Shown piece after piece: positions 23,610 to 30,907 of a stretch of 33,525 nucleotides of DNA. The position numbers and the translations under genes are program-made. Within the stretch, counting starts at the first letter, position 1. The number at the start of each line of letters is the position of its first letter. The stretch is from Bacteroidota bacterium (GTDB lineage Bacteria; Bacteroidota; Bacteroidia; Bacteroidales; F082), in contig JAJRQN010000012.1 in assembly GCA_024280235.1 (NCBI GenBank), positions 1-33,525 on the forward strand, read 5' to 3'. A model generated the notes under the pieces. It was not told where the DNA came from. It made no database searches and saw only the letters and a list, made by a program, of their open reading frames with translations.

Positions 23610-25820
23610 ATGAAAAAAATATTTTACCTTTCCCTGGCATTCCTTTTGCTGGGCGGTCAGCTTGCCTTTGCGCAATCTGAAAAAAAAGATGTTAACCTGA
23701 GGGATTTGTGGACCAATTACAAGCTTTATCCCAAAACTGTTCACGGCATTGTATCGTTGAATAATGGTAAGCAATACACGGAGATAAAACATGGATCTAT
23801 TGTCGTTTATGATTACGAAACAGGAGATTCCGTGAGAACTCTCGTTAATGGAAAAATCCTTATCCCGAAAGGAGAAAAGACACCTATCCATATTGGGAAC
23901 TTTTCGGTAAATAAGGAAGAGACAAAGTTTATCTTTCCTACACAAACTGAGCAAATATACCGGCATTCCAGAATCTCATATGACTATATTTGGGATACGA
24001 AAACTCAAAAACTGACCCCTCTTTCTGATAAAGGCAAACAACGACTGGCCGATTTCTCTCCCGATGGAACCAAAGTGGCTTTCGTGAGAGACAACAATAT
24101 CTTTATTAAAGACCTCAAAACCGGCAAAGAAAAACAAATTACCTTTGATGGGAAGAAAAACAACATCATCAATGGTACCTGCGATTGGGTTTATGAAGAG
24201 GAGTTTAGTTTCACGAAAGCTTTCTTCTGGTCGCCCGACGGAAAGGAAATTGCTTTTTATCATTTCGACGAAAGCAAAGTGAAACAATACACGTTGCCTT
24301 TTTATCATGGTAATAAAAGTGCTTATCCGGAAGAATATACCTATAAATACCCTGTGGCCGGTGAGAATAACTCTATCGTGCAAATATATACGTATAACCT
24401 GGCTTCCGGCAAAACGGTTAAGATGGATGTTGGCAAAAACACCGATCAGTACATTCCGCGTATTAAATGGACCTTGCAATCGGGGCAGCTTGCCATTGAA
24501 CGACTCAACCGGTTACAAAATCATCTTGACATTCTGATAGCCGATGCCTCCACAGGTGAAACAAAAGTCATTTATACCGAGGACAATAAATATTACATAG
24601 ATATTACCGATGACCTTACCTTTTTACCGGATGGGCAGCATTTTCTGATGACTTCCGAAAAAGAGGGCTATAATTCCATTTATCTGTGTAGTATGAATGG
24701 GAAAAAAGAAAAAAAACTAACAAAAGGTAATTGGGATGTTACCAAAGTTTATGGATATAACGCCAACCGTAAATTGGTTTATTTTCAGGCTGCCAACACA
24801 TCGCCTCTCGACAGGAATATTCTTGCGGTAAACCTGAGAGGTAAAATCCGGAAAATTTCAACACGCACAGGCACTAATGATGGGAATTTCAGCAAAAGTT
24901 TTGATTATTACATCAATACGTGGAGTGATGCCAATACTCCACCTTATATCACTGTAAATGATAGTTATGGAAAAGTTATCCGTGTGTTGCAGGATAACAA
25001 AGCGTTTATCAAAAAAATGGCTCAGTACAACCTGAGCAAACAGGAGTTTTTCACCCTGCAATCTCCTGAATTTAAGCTTCCCGATGGCAAACAGATTGCC
25101 TTAAATGCCTGGATTATCAAACCTCCGCATTTTGATCCCAACAAGAAATATCCGGTACTTATGTATGTTTACGGAGGCCCCGGTATTCAAACGGTGAATA
25201 ACTCCTGGGGGTGGAGTAATTATTTCTGGTTTGAGATGTTAGCCGAAAAGGGAATTGTTGTCATTTCTGTTGACAACCGCGGTACAGGAGCCCGTGGCGA
25301 ACTTTTCAAAAAGATGACGTACCTGCAACTGGGGAAATATGAAATTGCTGATCAAATTGAAGCGGCAAAACTCATTAAAAAATTTCCTTATGTGGACAGT
25401 ACCCGTGTAGGTATTTTTGGCTGGAGCTATGGCGGTTTTATGGCCAGCCTCGCCATCACCAAAGGAGCCGGCGTTTTCAGTATGGCTGTGGCCGTTGCTC
25501 CGGTAACCAACTGGCGGTGTTATGACAATATTTACACCGAGCGATATATGCGTACACCGAAGGTGAACCTGGAGGGGTACGACAACAACTCCCCGTTGAA
25601 GTATGTAAATAATATAAAAGGACATTACCTGCTCATTTTCGGTAGTGGCGATGACAATGTGCATCCTATTAACTCCATGAGTATGATTACCGCGCTTGTT
25701 AGTGCCAACAAGCAGTTTGATTTGATGGTTTATCCCAACAAAAATCATGGTATTTACGGTGGAAACACACGTTATCATCTCTATACAAAGATGACGGATT
25801 TTATTCTTAAATACCTCTAA
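23610..25820 (+). CDS. Dipeptidyl peptidase IV-type serine protease (S9B)
   Basis: 736 residues, full length for bacterial DPP4, which removes Xaa-Pro or Xaa-Ala dipeptides from peptide N-termini. A signal peptide (MKKIFYLSLAFLLLGGQLAFAQ) sends it to the periplasm. The N-terminal beta-propeller includes DWVYEEEFSFTKAFFWSPDG, whose glutamates (196-198) bind the substrate amino group. The C-terminal alpha/beta hydrolase holds the triad: Ser606 in GWSYGG, Asp681 in GSGDDNVHP and His713 in NKNHGI. It is monocistronic, between two tRNA genes on the other strand and a palindromic terminator region. In Bacteroidota such peptidases process oligopeptides for nutrition. Confidence 0.95.
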   Translation: MKKIFYLSLAFLLLGGQLAFAQSEKKDVNLRDLWTNYKLYPKTVHGIVSLNNGKQYTEIKHGSIVVYDYETGDSVRTLVNGKILIPKGEKTPIHIGNFSVNKEETKFIFPTQTEQIYRHSRISYDYIWDTKTQKLTPLSDKGKQRLADFSPDGTKVAFVRDNNIFIKDLKTGKEKQITFDGKKNNIINGTCDWVYEEEFSFTKAFFWSPDGKEIAFYHFDESKVKQYTLPFYHGNKSAYPEEYTYKYPVAGENNSIVQIYTYNLASGKTVKMDVGKNTDQYIPRIKWTLQSGQLAIERLNRLQNHLDILIADASTGETKVIYTEDNKYYIDITDDLTFLPDGQHFLMTSEKEGYNSIYLCSMNGKKEKKLTKGNWDVTKVYGYNANRKLVYFQAANTSPLDRNILAVNLRGKIRKISTRTGTNDGNFSKSFDYYINTWSDANTPPYITVNDSYGKVIRVLQDNKAFIKKMAQYNLSKQEFFTLQSPEFKLPDGKQIALNAWIIKPPHFDPNKKYPVLMYVYGGPGIQTVNNSWGWSNYFWFEMLAEKGIVVISVDNRGTGARGELFKKMTYLQLGKYEIADQIEAAKLIKKFPYVDSTRVGIFGWSYGGFMASLAITKGAGVFSMAVAVAPVTNWRCYDNIYTERYMRTPKVNLEGYDNNSPLKYVNNIKGHYLLIFGSGDDNVHPINSMSMITALVSANKQFDLMVYPNKNHGIYGGNTRYHLYTKMTDFILKYL

Positions 25821-25848
25821 TAGAGATATGTGGATTCCGATATATCCA

Positions 25849-25888
25849 ATTTAATCTACGATTTTAAGCTTAAAATCGTAGATTAAAT
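25849..25888. repeat. 40-bp perfect palindrome without loop
   Basis: The left arm, ending CTACGATTTTAAG, is exactly complementary to the right arm, starting CTTAAAATCGTAG, over 20 bp, centred on AAGCTT at 25868/25869. It lies 28 bp after the dipeptidyl peptidase stop. It has no T-run of its own. Confidence 0.85.
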
Positions 25889-25892
25889 GACA

Positions 25893-25928
25893 AAATCAGG
25901 CCAGAATTTGCAAATTTTGGCCTGATTT
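25893..25928 (+). terminator. 36-bp near-perfect palindrome, probable terminator
   Basis: AAATCAGGCCA (25893-25903) pairs with TGGCCTGATTT (25918-25928). The interior also pairs (AATTTG/CAAATT) with a single G/T wobble, so all 36 nt can form one stem. It ends in ATTTATCTGTTT, a weak U-tract. It probably ends the dipeptidyl peptidase transcript, perhaps together with the preceding palindrome. Confidence 0.6.
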
Positions 25929-26022
25929 ATCTGTTTCTGAGATAAAATAACAGATAATTTCTTTCAAAAAACGACTTCCGGACTTTTCTAAAATTTTTTA
26001 CCGGTCAGATTAAAAATTTTTA

Positions 26023-26030
26023 TACTTTTG
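26023..26030 (+). promoter_or_regulatory. -7 box of the rpsU promoter
   Basis: TACTTTTG is an exact -7 match, 54 nt before the rpsU ATG. No TTTG at the expected -33 distance. Confidence 0.5.
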
Positions 26031-26084
26031 CCGCTCGTAATCATTTGTTTTTATTATTAATCAAAAAGAAAGTAGGTACTTAAA

Positions 26085-26279
26085 ATGATTATTATTCCTG
26101 TAAAAGAAGGCGAAAACATTGACAGAGCACTGAAACGTTTTAAACGTAAGTTTGAAAAAACGGGCGCCATGCGTGCGTTACGTGCCGGCCAACGCTATAC
26201 GAAACCTTCTGTCAGAAGGCGGGAAGAGAAGCTGAAAGCTATTTATATTCAGCAGCTCCGTCAGGCCGAACAAGGCTAG
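26085..26279 (+). CDS. rpsU: 30S ribosomal protein bS21
   Basis: 64 residues, normal for Bacteroidota bS21: MIIIPVKEGENIDRALKRFKRKFEKTG followed by a basic C-terminal helix. bS21 binds the small-subunit platform near the 3' end of 16S rRNA. The start is preceded at 26070-26077 by AAGTAGGT, 7 of 8 to the full anti-Shine-Dalgarno complement, with a 7-nt spacer. This fits the idea, known for Flavobacterium, that rpsU keeps a strong ribosome site so that ribosomes lacking bS21 favour its translation. The gene is followed by a terminator-like 19-bp inverted repeat. Confidence 0.96.
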   Translation: MIIIPVKEGENIDRALKRFKRKFEKTGAMRALRAGQRYTKPSVRRREEKLKAIYIQQLRQAEQG

Positions 26280-26303
26280 TTAAGCTTTTTTAAGGATTTT
26301 TGT

Positions 26304-26363
26304 AAGAAAAAACTTTGATTCAGTTAAAAGATTTCCTATCTTTGAATCAAAGTTTTTTCTTTT
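26304..26363 (+). terminator. 19-bp perfect inverted repeat: rpsU terminator overlapping the xerC promoter
   Basis: AAGAAAAAACTTTGATTCA (26304-26322) is perfectly complementary to 26343-26361 across a 20-nt loop. The right arm contains TTTTTTCTTTT, a usable U-tract. The same bases contain the xerC promoter. Confidence 0.6.
26314..26344 (+). promoter_or_regulatory. xerC promoter, embedded in the inverted repeat
   Basis: TTTG (26314-26317) in the left arm, a 19-bp spacer and TATCTTTG (26337-26344), which enters the right arm, form a consensus promoter. A transcript starting near 26350 would lack the left arm and so escape the hairpin. Confidence 0.6.
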
Positions 26364-26367
26364 GTAT

Positions 26368-27276
26368 ATGAGTGTGAATCAATTTATAAGATACCTGAAA
26401 ACCGAAAGACGGAGTTCCGTTCACACTGTCCTTGCCTACCAAAAGGATATTCAGAATTTTAGCGCTTTTTTGAAAGAACAGTTTGAACTGGACAGTCCGG
26501 AAAATGCGAGCATGGAGATGGTTCGTTCGTGGATTGTGGAGCTGATGGACAGAAAACTTTCACCTGGTAGTGTCAATAGAAAAATTAGCTCCCTCAAAGC
26601 CTATTACAATTATCTTCTTAAATATGGTATTATTAAAAAAACCCCCATGCAGAATATCCACAGTTTAAAACGGGGAAGTTCTCTGCCGGTTTACGTGGAT
26701 CAGGATAAAATGAATACCTTATTAAGAGAGATGCTTCCGGGAGATAATTTTGCTGCACTTCGCGACCGTTTGGTAATATTGATATTGTATGCAACGGGTA
26801 TTCGCCTCAACGAGTTGATTACGTTAAAAACCGAATCAATCGATTTTTCAGGTAACAGATTAAAAGTGGTCGGTAAAAGAAATAAAGAGCGTATTATTCC
26901 GTTTTCTGTAGAGATGAAAAAGGAGATGCAGGCATATATGGAAGTTAAAGGAAAAGCATTTCCAACGGCGGGAGAGTGGCTGATTGTTACCAACAAAGGT
27001 GAGAAAGCTTACCCCAGGCTTATCTATCGAATTGTGCATAATGCATTGACAGGTTACACTGCCACAAGGAAAAGTCCTCATGTGCTCAGGCACACTTTTG
27101 CCACGCACCTTATGAATAATGGCGCTTCGCTGAATGCAATTAAGGATCTACTGGGACATGTCGATCTTTCGGCTACTCAGATATATACACATACCAGTAT
27201 AGAACAGTTAAAATCAATATATTCTCAAGCCCATCCCCGGGCTTATTTAAAAAAGGAGGTTAATTATGAAAGTTAA
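26368..27276 (+). CDS. xerC: Tyrosine site-specific recombinase, XerC-like
   Basis: 302 residues from ATG 26368; an upstream TTG at 26362 would add two residues and lies inside the hairpin. The N-terminal SAM-like domain (QFIRYLKTERRSSVHTVLAYQKDIQNF) is followed by the catalytic domain with Arg146 in ATGIRLNEL, HVLRHTFATHL (His and Arg), LLGHVDLSATQIYTH and the nucleophilic tyrosine in IYTHTS. Xer recombinases resolve chromosome dimers at dif. In this phylum a xer gene sits between rpsU and hpf, as here, so it is a housekeeping gene and not a sign of an integrated element. Its last codons contain the ribosome site and start of hpf. Confidence 0.93.
   Translation: MSVNQFIRYLKTERRSSVHTVLAYQKDIQNFSAFLKEQFELDSPENASMEMVRSWIVELMDRKLSPGSVNRKISSLKAYYNYLLKYGIIKKTPMQNIHSLKRGSSLPVYVDQDKMNTLLREMLPGDNFAALRDRLVILILYATGIRLNELITLKTESIDFSGNRLKVVGKRNKERIIPFSVEMKKEMQAYMEVKGKAFPTAGEWLIVTNKGEKAYPRLIYRIVHNALTGYTATRKSPHVLRHTFATHLMNNGASLNAIKDLLGHVDLSATQIYTHTSIEQLKSIYSQAHPRAYLKKEVNYES
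27253..27260 (+). promoter_or_regulatory. Perfect Shine-Dalgarno site for hpf
   Basis: AAGGAGGT lies 5 nt before ATG 27266 and inside the xerC coding end. A full anti-Shine-Dalgarno match is unusual in this phylum and points to translational coupling. Confidence 0.75.
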
Positions 27277-27562
27277 TGTTAAGTCGGTACGCTTCAGAGC
27301 GGATCAGAAACTTGAAGACTTTATCGAAAAAAAACTTCAAAAGTTTTTTGGGTTTCACGAACAGGTTTTGGATGCCGATGTTGTATTGAAGCTGGACAAC
27401 AATGAGTCCCGCGAGAATAAAATTGCGGAGATTCGTCTATTACTTAAAGGTGAAGAGTTGTTTGCCAAGAAGCAAAGCAAAGCTTTTGAGGAGTCTGTTG
27501 ACCAGGCAATAAATGCTTTGAAAAAACAGATAGATAAGTACAAAGAAAAATTCAAAAAATAA
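27266..27562 (+). CDS. hpf: Short ribosome hibernation-promoting factor (HPF/RaiA family)
   Basis: 98 residues: MKVNVKSVRFRADQKLEDFIEKKLQKF, then a conserved middle with VVLKLDNNESRENKIAEIRLL and a basic C-terminal helix (INALKKQIDKYKEKFKK). The family binds the decoding channel of the 30S subunit and silences ribosomes in slow growth. The length matches the short HPF form with no dimerisation domain. The start overlaps the last 11 bp of xerC, with a perfect ribosome site, so the two are co-transcribed. A strong terminator follows 55 bp later. Confidence 0.93.
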   Translation: MKVNVKSVRFRADQKLEDFIEKKLQKFFGFHEQVLDADVVLKLDNNESRENKIAEIRLLLKGEELFAKKQSKAFEESVDQAINALKKQIDKYKEKFKK

Positions 27563-27585
27563 TTTTTAAAGTTTTTAAAAAATAG

Positions 27586-27617
27586 TTTGGTAATTCCAAC
27601 TAAACATTCTATTTTTG
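27586..27617 (+). promoter_or_regulatory. Promoter for the tRNA-tuf operon
   Basis: TTTG (27586-27589), a 20-bp spacer and TATTTTTG (27610-27617) form a consensus promoter. The last base of the -7 box is the first base of the hpf terminator stem. Transcription would start near 27623, inside the left arm. Confidence 0.65.
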
Positions 27618-27649
27618 CAGACCTTTTTGAAAAGAGGTCTGCTTTTTTT
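27617..27649 (+). terminator. Intrinsic terminator of hpf
   Basis: GCAGACC (27617-27623) pairs with GGTCTGC (27636-27642), with further A-T pairing in the loop, followed by seven T (27643-27649). Confidence 0.85.
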
Positions 27650-27713
27650 GTAGAAAGTTCTGAAAGTACTGTGAATAAAGCAAAGAAACTGGGAAAGAGC
27701 ATTAAATATAAGT

Positions 27714-27787
27714 GCCAGCATAGCTCAGTTGGCCAGAGCAGCTGATTTGTAATCAGCCGGTCGGGGGTTCGAATCCCTCTGCTGGCT
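27714..27787 (+). tRNA. tRNA-Thr (anticodon TGT)
   Basis: Acceptor GCCAGCA/TGCTGGC, anticodon arm GCTGA-TTTGTAA-TCAGC (anticodon TGT), T-arm GGGGGTTCGAATCCCTC. First of the four tRNAs before tuf. Confidence 0.95.
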
Positions 27788-27813
27788 CAGTTCATTAACA
27801 TTTTGAATAAAAC

Positions 27814-27895
27814 GGGGGGATACCGAAGCGGTCAAACGGGGCAGACTGTAAATCTGTTGGCTTAGCCTTCGGAGGTTCGAATCCTCCTACCCCCA
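27814..27895 (+). tRNA. tRNA-Tyr (anticodon GTA)
   Basis: A class II tRNA with a long variable arm (GGCTTAGCC region). The anticodon loop is CTGTAAA with anticodon GTA; T-arm GGAGGTTCGAATCCTCC. The acceptor GGGGGGA/TACCCCC has a G-A mismatch at the sixth pair. CCA follows the discriminator in the DNA (27896-27898), unlike the other tRNAs here. Confidence 0.93.
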
Positions 27896-27898
27896 CCA

Positions 27899-28006
27899 GA
27901 GTAAGTAAAAAGGCTAAAGTAAAAAGGCCAAGGAAAAAAGTAATTCAATCTGACTACTTTTCACTTTGAACTTTTCATTTTGAACTTTAAACTTTAAACT
28001 TAAAAA
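27899..28006. repeat. Low-complexity spacer inside the tRNA operon
   Basis: 108 bp made of short repeats: TAAAAAGGC twice with a 14-bp period (27906 and 27920), an AAAAGTA/TACTTTT fold-back, and several overlapping ACTTTGAAC/ACTTTAAAC units. No gene. Confidence 0.5.
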
Positions 28007-28079
28007 GCGGGAGTAGCTCATCTGGTAGAGCGACAGCCTTCCAAGCTGTAGGTGGCCGGTTCGAGCCCGGTTTCCCGCT
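28007..28079 (+). tRNA. tRNA-Gly (anticodon TCC)
   Basis: Acceptor GCGGGAG/TTCCCGC, D-arm GTAGCTCATCTGGTAGAGC, anticodon arm ACAGC-CTTCCAA-GCTGT (TCC), T-arm CCGGTTCGAGCCCGG. Confidence 0.95.
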
Positions 28080-28087
28080 CTGGGGTT

Positions 28088-28159
28088 GCCGGGGTAGCTC
28101 AGGGGTAGAGCACTTCCTTGGTAAGGAAGGGGTCACGAGTTCAATTCTCGTCCTCGGCT
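28088..28159 (+). tRNA. tRNA-Thr (anticodon GGT)
   Basis: Acceptor GCCGGGG/CCTCGGC, anticodon arm CTTCC-TTGGTAA-GGAAG (GGT), T-arm ACGAGTTCAATTCTCGT. With the upstream Thr, Tyr and Gly genes it repeats the thrU-tyrU-glyT-thrT-tufB order of E. coli. Confidence 0.95.
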
Positions 28160-28237
28160 CTGAATAGAAAAAATTGAAATAGAAATTGAAATAGAAGTAA
28201 AGTAACAATCAAACATTAATCTTTTAACATTTTTAAT

Positions 28238-29428
28238 ATGGCTAAAGAAAAATTTAATCGTTCCAAACCGCACGTAAATATTGGAACTATTGGTCACGTT
28301 GACCATGGAAAAACCACTTTAACGGCTGCCATTACGCTTACACTTCAAGACAAAGGTTTGGCAGAGTTTATGTCATTCGATACCATTGACAATGCTCCTG
28401 AAGAAAAAGAACGGGGTATTACTATTAACACTGCTCACGTAGAGTATCAGACGGAAAATCGTCACTATGCTCACGTTGACTGTCCGGGTCATGCCGACTA
28501 TGTGAAAAACATGGTTACGGGTGCTGCCCAGATGGACGGTGCTATTTTGGTTGTGGCTGCTACTGACGGCCCTATGCCGCAAACCCGCGAACATATCCTG
28601 CTGGCACGTCAGGTTGGCGTTCCCCGTATTGTTGTTTTTATGAACAAAGTGGACCTGGTTGACGACGAAGAACTACTCGAGATTGTTGAAATGGAAATTC
28701 GTGATCTACTCAGTTTTTACGGTTTTGACGGTGATAACACTCCCATTATTCAGGGTTCTGCTCTCGGTGCACTGAATGGCGAAGAAAAATGGCGCGAGAA
28801 AGTTGTCGAATTAATGGCTGCTTGTGATGAGTGGATTCCATTACCAGTTCGTGACGAACACAAACCTTTCCTTATGCCTGTTGAAGATGTATTTTCTATT
28901 ACAGGTCGTGGTACGGTGGCTACCGGAAGAATCGAAACCGGTATTATCCATACAGGCGACCCTGTTGAAATTATCGGTATGGGCGCCGAAAAAATGAAAT
29001 CGGTTGTTACCGGTGTGGAGATGTTCCGCAAAATTCTTGACCAGGGTATGGCCGGAGATAATGCAGGATTACTGTTGCGTGGTGTTGATAAGGACAAAAT
29101 CAAAAGAGGAATGGTTATTTCTGCTCCCGGAACGGTTACCCCTTACAGACATTTCAAAGCTGAAGTTTATATTCTGAAAAAAGAAGAAGGCGGTCGTCAT
29201 ACTCCTTTTCATAACAAGTATCGTCCCCAGTTCTATTTCAGAACAACAGACGTTACCGGTGAAGTCTTTCTTCCCGAAGGAATTGAAATGGTGATGCCCG
29301 GTGATAACGTTACTATTGAGGTCAAACTCATCTCTGACATTGCCATGAACAAAGGACTGCGTTTTGCTATTCGCGAAGGTGGCCGTACTGTTGGTGCCGG
29401 TCAGGTAACTGAGATTATCGACGATTAA
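28238..29428 (+). CDS. tuf: Elongation factor Tu
   Basis: 396 residues, complete. The GTPase domain shows G1 GHVDHGKTT, the switch I region with [13 protein letters not shown]3 [13 protein letters not shown]4 MNKVD and G5 GSALGAL. Domains 2 and 3 follow ([12 protein letters not shown] and [24 protein letters not shown]). It carries aminoacyl-tRNA to the ribosome. It is transcribed behind four tRNA genes and followed, after a hairpin, by tRNA-Trp and secE; no terminator separates them. Confidence 0.98.
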   Translation: MAKEKFNRSKPHVNIGTIGHVDHGKTTLTAAITLTLQDKGLAEFMSFDTIDNAPEEKERGITINTAHVEYQTENRHYAHVDCPGHADYVKNMVTGAAQMDGAILVVAATDGPMPQTREHILLARQVGVPRIVVFMNKVDLVDDEELLEIVEMEIRDLLSFYGFDGDNTPIIQGSALGALNGEEKWREKVVELMAACDEWIPLPVRDEHKPFLMPVEDVFSITGRGTVATGRIETGIIHTGDPVEIIGMGAEKMKSVVTGVEMFRKILDQGMAGDNAGLLLRGVDKDKIKRGMVISAPGTVTPYRHFKAEVYILKKEEGGRHTPFHNKYRPQFYFRTTDVTGEVFLPEGIEMVMPGDNVTIEVKLISDIAMNKGLRFAIREGGRTVGAGQVTEIIDD

Positions 29429-29452
29429 TCAAATAATAAATAGCATTGGGAG

Positions 29453-29484
29453 AGAGGTGTCCTGATAAAAATCAGGGTACCTCT
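29453..29484 (+). promoter_or_regulatory. Stable hairpin between tuf and tRNA-Trp
   Basis: A 14-bp stem (AGAGGTGTCCTGAT with ATCAGGGTACCTCT, two G/T wobbles) and an AAAA loop. No T-run follows, so it is more likely a processing or 3'-protecting structure than a terminator. The 13-nt string TAAAAATCAGGGT recurs at 29492-29504 and could compete for the CCTGAT strand. Confidence 0.6.
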
Positions 29485-29508
29485 TGCCTGCTAAAAATCA
29501 GGGTGGAT

Positions 29509-29581
29509 ACGGGTGTAGCTCAATTGGTAGAGTAGTGGTCTCCAAAACCATTGGTTGTGGGTTCGATTCCTACCACCCGTG
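29509..29581 (+). tRNA. tRNA-Trp (anticodon CCA)
   Basis: Acceptor ACGGGTG/CACCCGT, discriminator G, anticodon arm GTGGT-CTCCAAA-ACCAT (CCA), T-arm GTGGGTTCGATTCCTAC. It lies 15 bp before secE, the usual place in Bacteroidota and other phyla. Confidence 0.95.
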
Positions 29582-29596
29582 CAAAACGACAGAAAA

Positions 29597-29794
29597 ATGG
29601 CAAAATTTAGTATTGTTAGCTACCTTAAAGAAGTAAATAACGAATGGATGCATAAAGTGTCCTGGCCTACATGGAGTGAGCTGCAGAATAGTGCAATTGT
29701 GGTATCCGTTGCTTCCCTTTTAATAGCCATAGTGGTCTATTTGATGGATGTCTCATTCTCAACAATTTTGGAGAGGTTTTACGGCCTTTTTTAA
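29597..29794 (+). CDS. secE: Preprotein translocase subunit SecE
   Basis: 65 residues from ATG 29597 (MAKFSIVSYLKEVNNEWMHK); longer frames upstream run through the tRNA and are not real. It has the conserved VSWPTWSEL amphipathic motif and one membrane helix (SAIVVSVASLLIAIVVYLM). It clamps SecY in the inner membrane. Short single-span SecE is the common form outside the enterobacteria. It is followed by nusG, as in most bacteria. Confidence 0.95.
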   Translation: MAKFSIVSYLKEVNNEWMHKVSWPTWSELQNSAIVVSVASLLIAIVVYLMDVSFSTILERFYGLF

Positions 29795-29866
29795 TGCGTT
29801 GAAACGTACTATTCGAAATAAATATATTTTTAACTTGTTAGTAACTAATCAGAACCTAACTGTAAG

Positions 29867-30412
29867 ATGAACGAAGATTCCGGTAAAAAATGGTATGTCG
29901 TCAGAGCGATTAGTGGTAAAGAGAAGAAGGTGAAAGAACGTCTTGAAAACGAGATTAAACGTCTCGGAATAGAGGATTATATTTCGCAGATTCTCATTCC
30001 CACTGAAAAAGTTTACCAAATCCGAAAAGGAAAAAAGATCAGCAAAGAGCGGAACTATTTTCCAGGATATGTTTTGGTAGAGGCTGAACTTACCGGTGAG
30101 ATTCCTCATATTATTCGTAATATCCCCGATGTACTCGGTTTTTTGGGTACACGTGGTAAAGCTGATCCCATTCGTCCTGCTGAAGTAAAGCGCATTCTTG
30201 GAAAAGTTGATGAGCTGGCAGAACAAGGTGAAGAGGTAAATATTCCGTTTATTGTGGGTGAAACCGTTACCGTTATCGATGGTCCATTCAACAGTTTTAG
30301 TGGCGTTATCGAAGAGATTAACGATGAGAAGAAAAGACTGAAAGTGATGGTGAAAATCTTTGGTCGAAAAACTCCGCTGGAACTTGGTTTTATGCAGGTG
30401 GAAAAAGAGTAG
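29867..30412 (+). CDS. nusG: Transcription termination/antitermination factor NusG
   Basis: 181 residues. The NGN domain begins KKWYVVRAISGKEKKVKERLENEI and includes FPGYVLVEAELTGEIPHIIRNIPDVLGFLG. The KOW domain at the end reads GETVTVIDGPFNSFSGVIEEIN. It binds RNA polymerase and couples it to Rho or the ribosome. It lies between secE and rplK in the standard order. Confidence 0.97.
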   Translation: MNEDSGKKWYVVRAISGKEKKVKERLENEIKRLGIEDYISQILIPTEKVYQIRKGKKISKERNYFPGYVLVEAELTGEIPHIIRNIPDVLGFLGTRGKADPIRPAEVKRILGKVDELAEQGEEVNIPFIVGETVTVIDGPFNSFSGVIEEINDEKKRLKVMVKIFGRKTPLELGFMQVEKE

Positions 30413-30443
30413 TTATTGACGTATTTTAAACAATGGGTTTAAA

Positions 30444-30884
30444 ATGGCAAAAGAAATAAGTGGATTAATTAAACTACAGATTAGAGGCGGTGCTGCAAAC
30501 CCATCCCCTCCCGTTGGACCGGCTTTAGGTGCCAAGGGTGTGAATATCATGGAGTTCTGTAAACAGTTTAATGCGCGTACACAGGATAAAGCCGGTAAGG
30601 TTATTCCTGTTATCATTACTGTTTTTAAGGATAAATCTTTTGAATTCATCATCAAGACGCCTCCGGTTGCTGTACAAATCATGGAAGCTGCAAAGCTGAA
30701 AAAAGGTTCTGCTGAACCTAACCGTGTTAAAGTGGCCAATATCACCTGGGAGCAGGTGAGAACCATTGCCGAGGCAAAGATGAAAGATTTAAACGCTTTC
30801 ACCGTTGAATCGGCTATGCATATGGTTGCCGGTACAGCAAGGAGTATGGGTGTGGTAGTAAAGGGTGAATTCCCCGCAAATTAA
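30444..30884 (+). CDS. rplK: 50S ribosomal protein uL11
   Basis: 146 residues: [44 protein letters not shown], then [13 protein letters not shown] and a C-terminal rRNA-binding domain ending [10 protein letters not shown]. It forms the GTPase-associated centre with 23S rRNA. Start ATG 30444, 31 bp after nusG. Confidence 0.97.
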   Translation: MAKEISGLIKLQIRGGAANPSPPVGPALGAKGVNIMEFCKQFNARTQDKAGKVIPVIITVFKDKSFEFIIKTPPVAVQIMEAAKLKKGSAEPNRVKVANITWEQVRTIAEAKMKDLNAFTVESAMHMVAGTARSMGVVVKGEFPAN

Positions 30885-30907
30885 AAATCTGTTAACAGGA
30901 GGAGAAT

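Noticed and set aside
26368-27276. Integrase of a mobile element
   Set aside because: The gene sits in the conserved rpsU-xerC-hpf order, the tRNAs nearby are complete and not flanked by att-like repeats, and no phage or transfer genes are present.
27987-28208. Minus-strand open frame over the tRNA-Gly and tRNA-Thr genes
   Set aside because: It is antisense to two perfect tRNA genes and is a frequent false prediction across tRNA clusters.
29555-29596. Longer SecE N-terminus
   Set aside because: The extension overlaps the tRNA-Trp gene; ATG 29597 gives the normal start.
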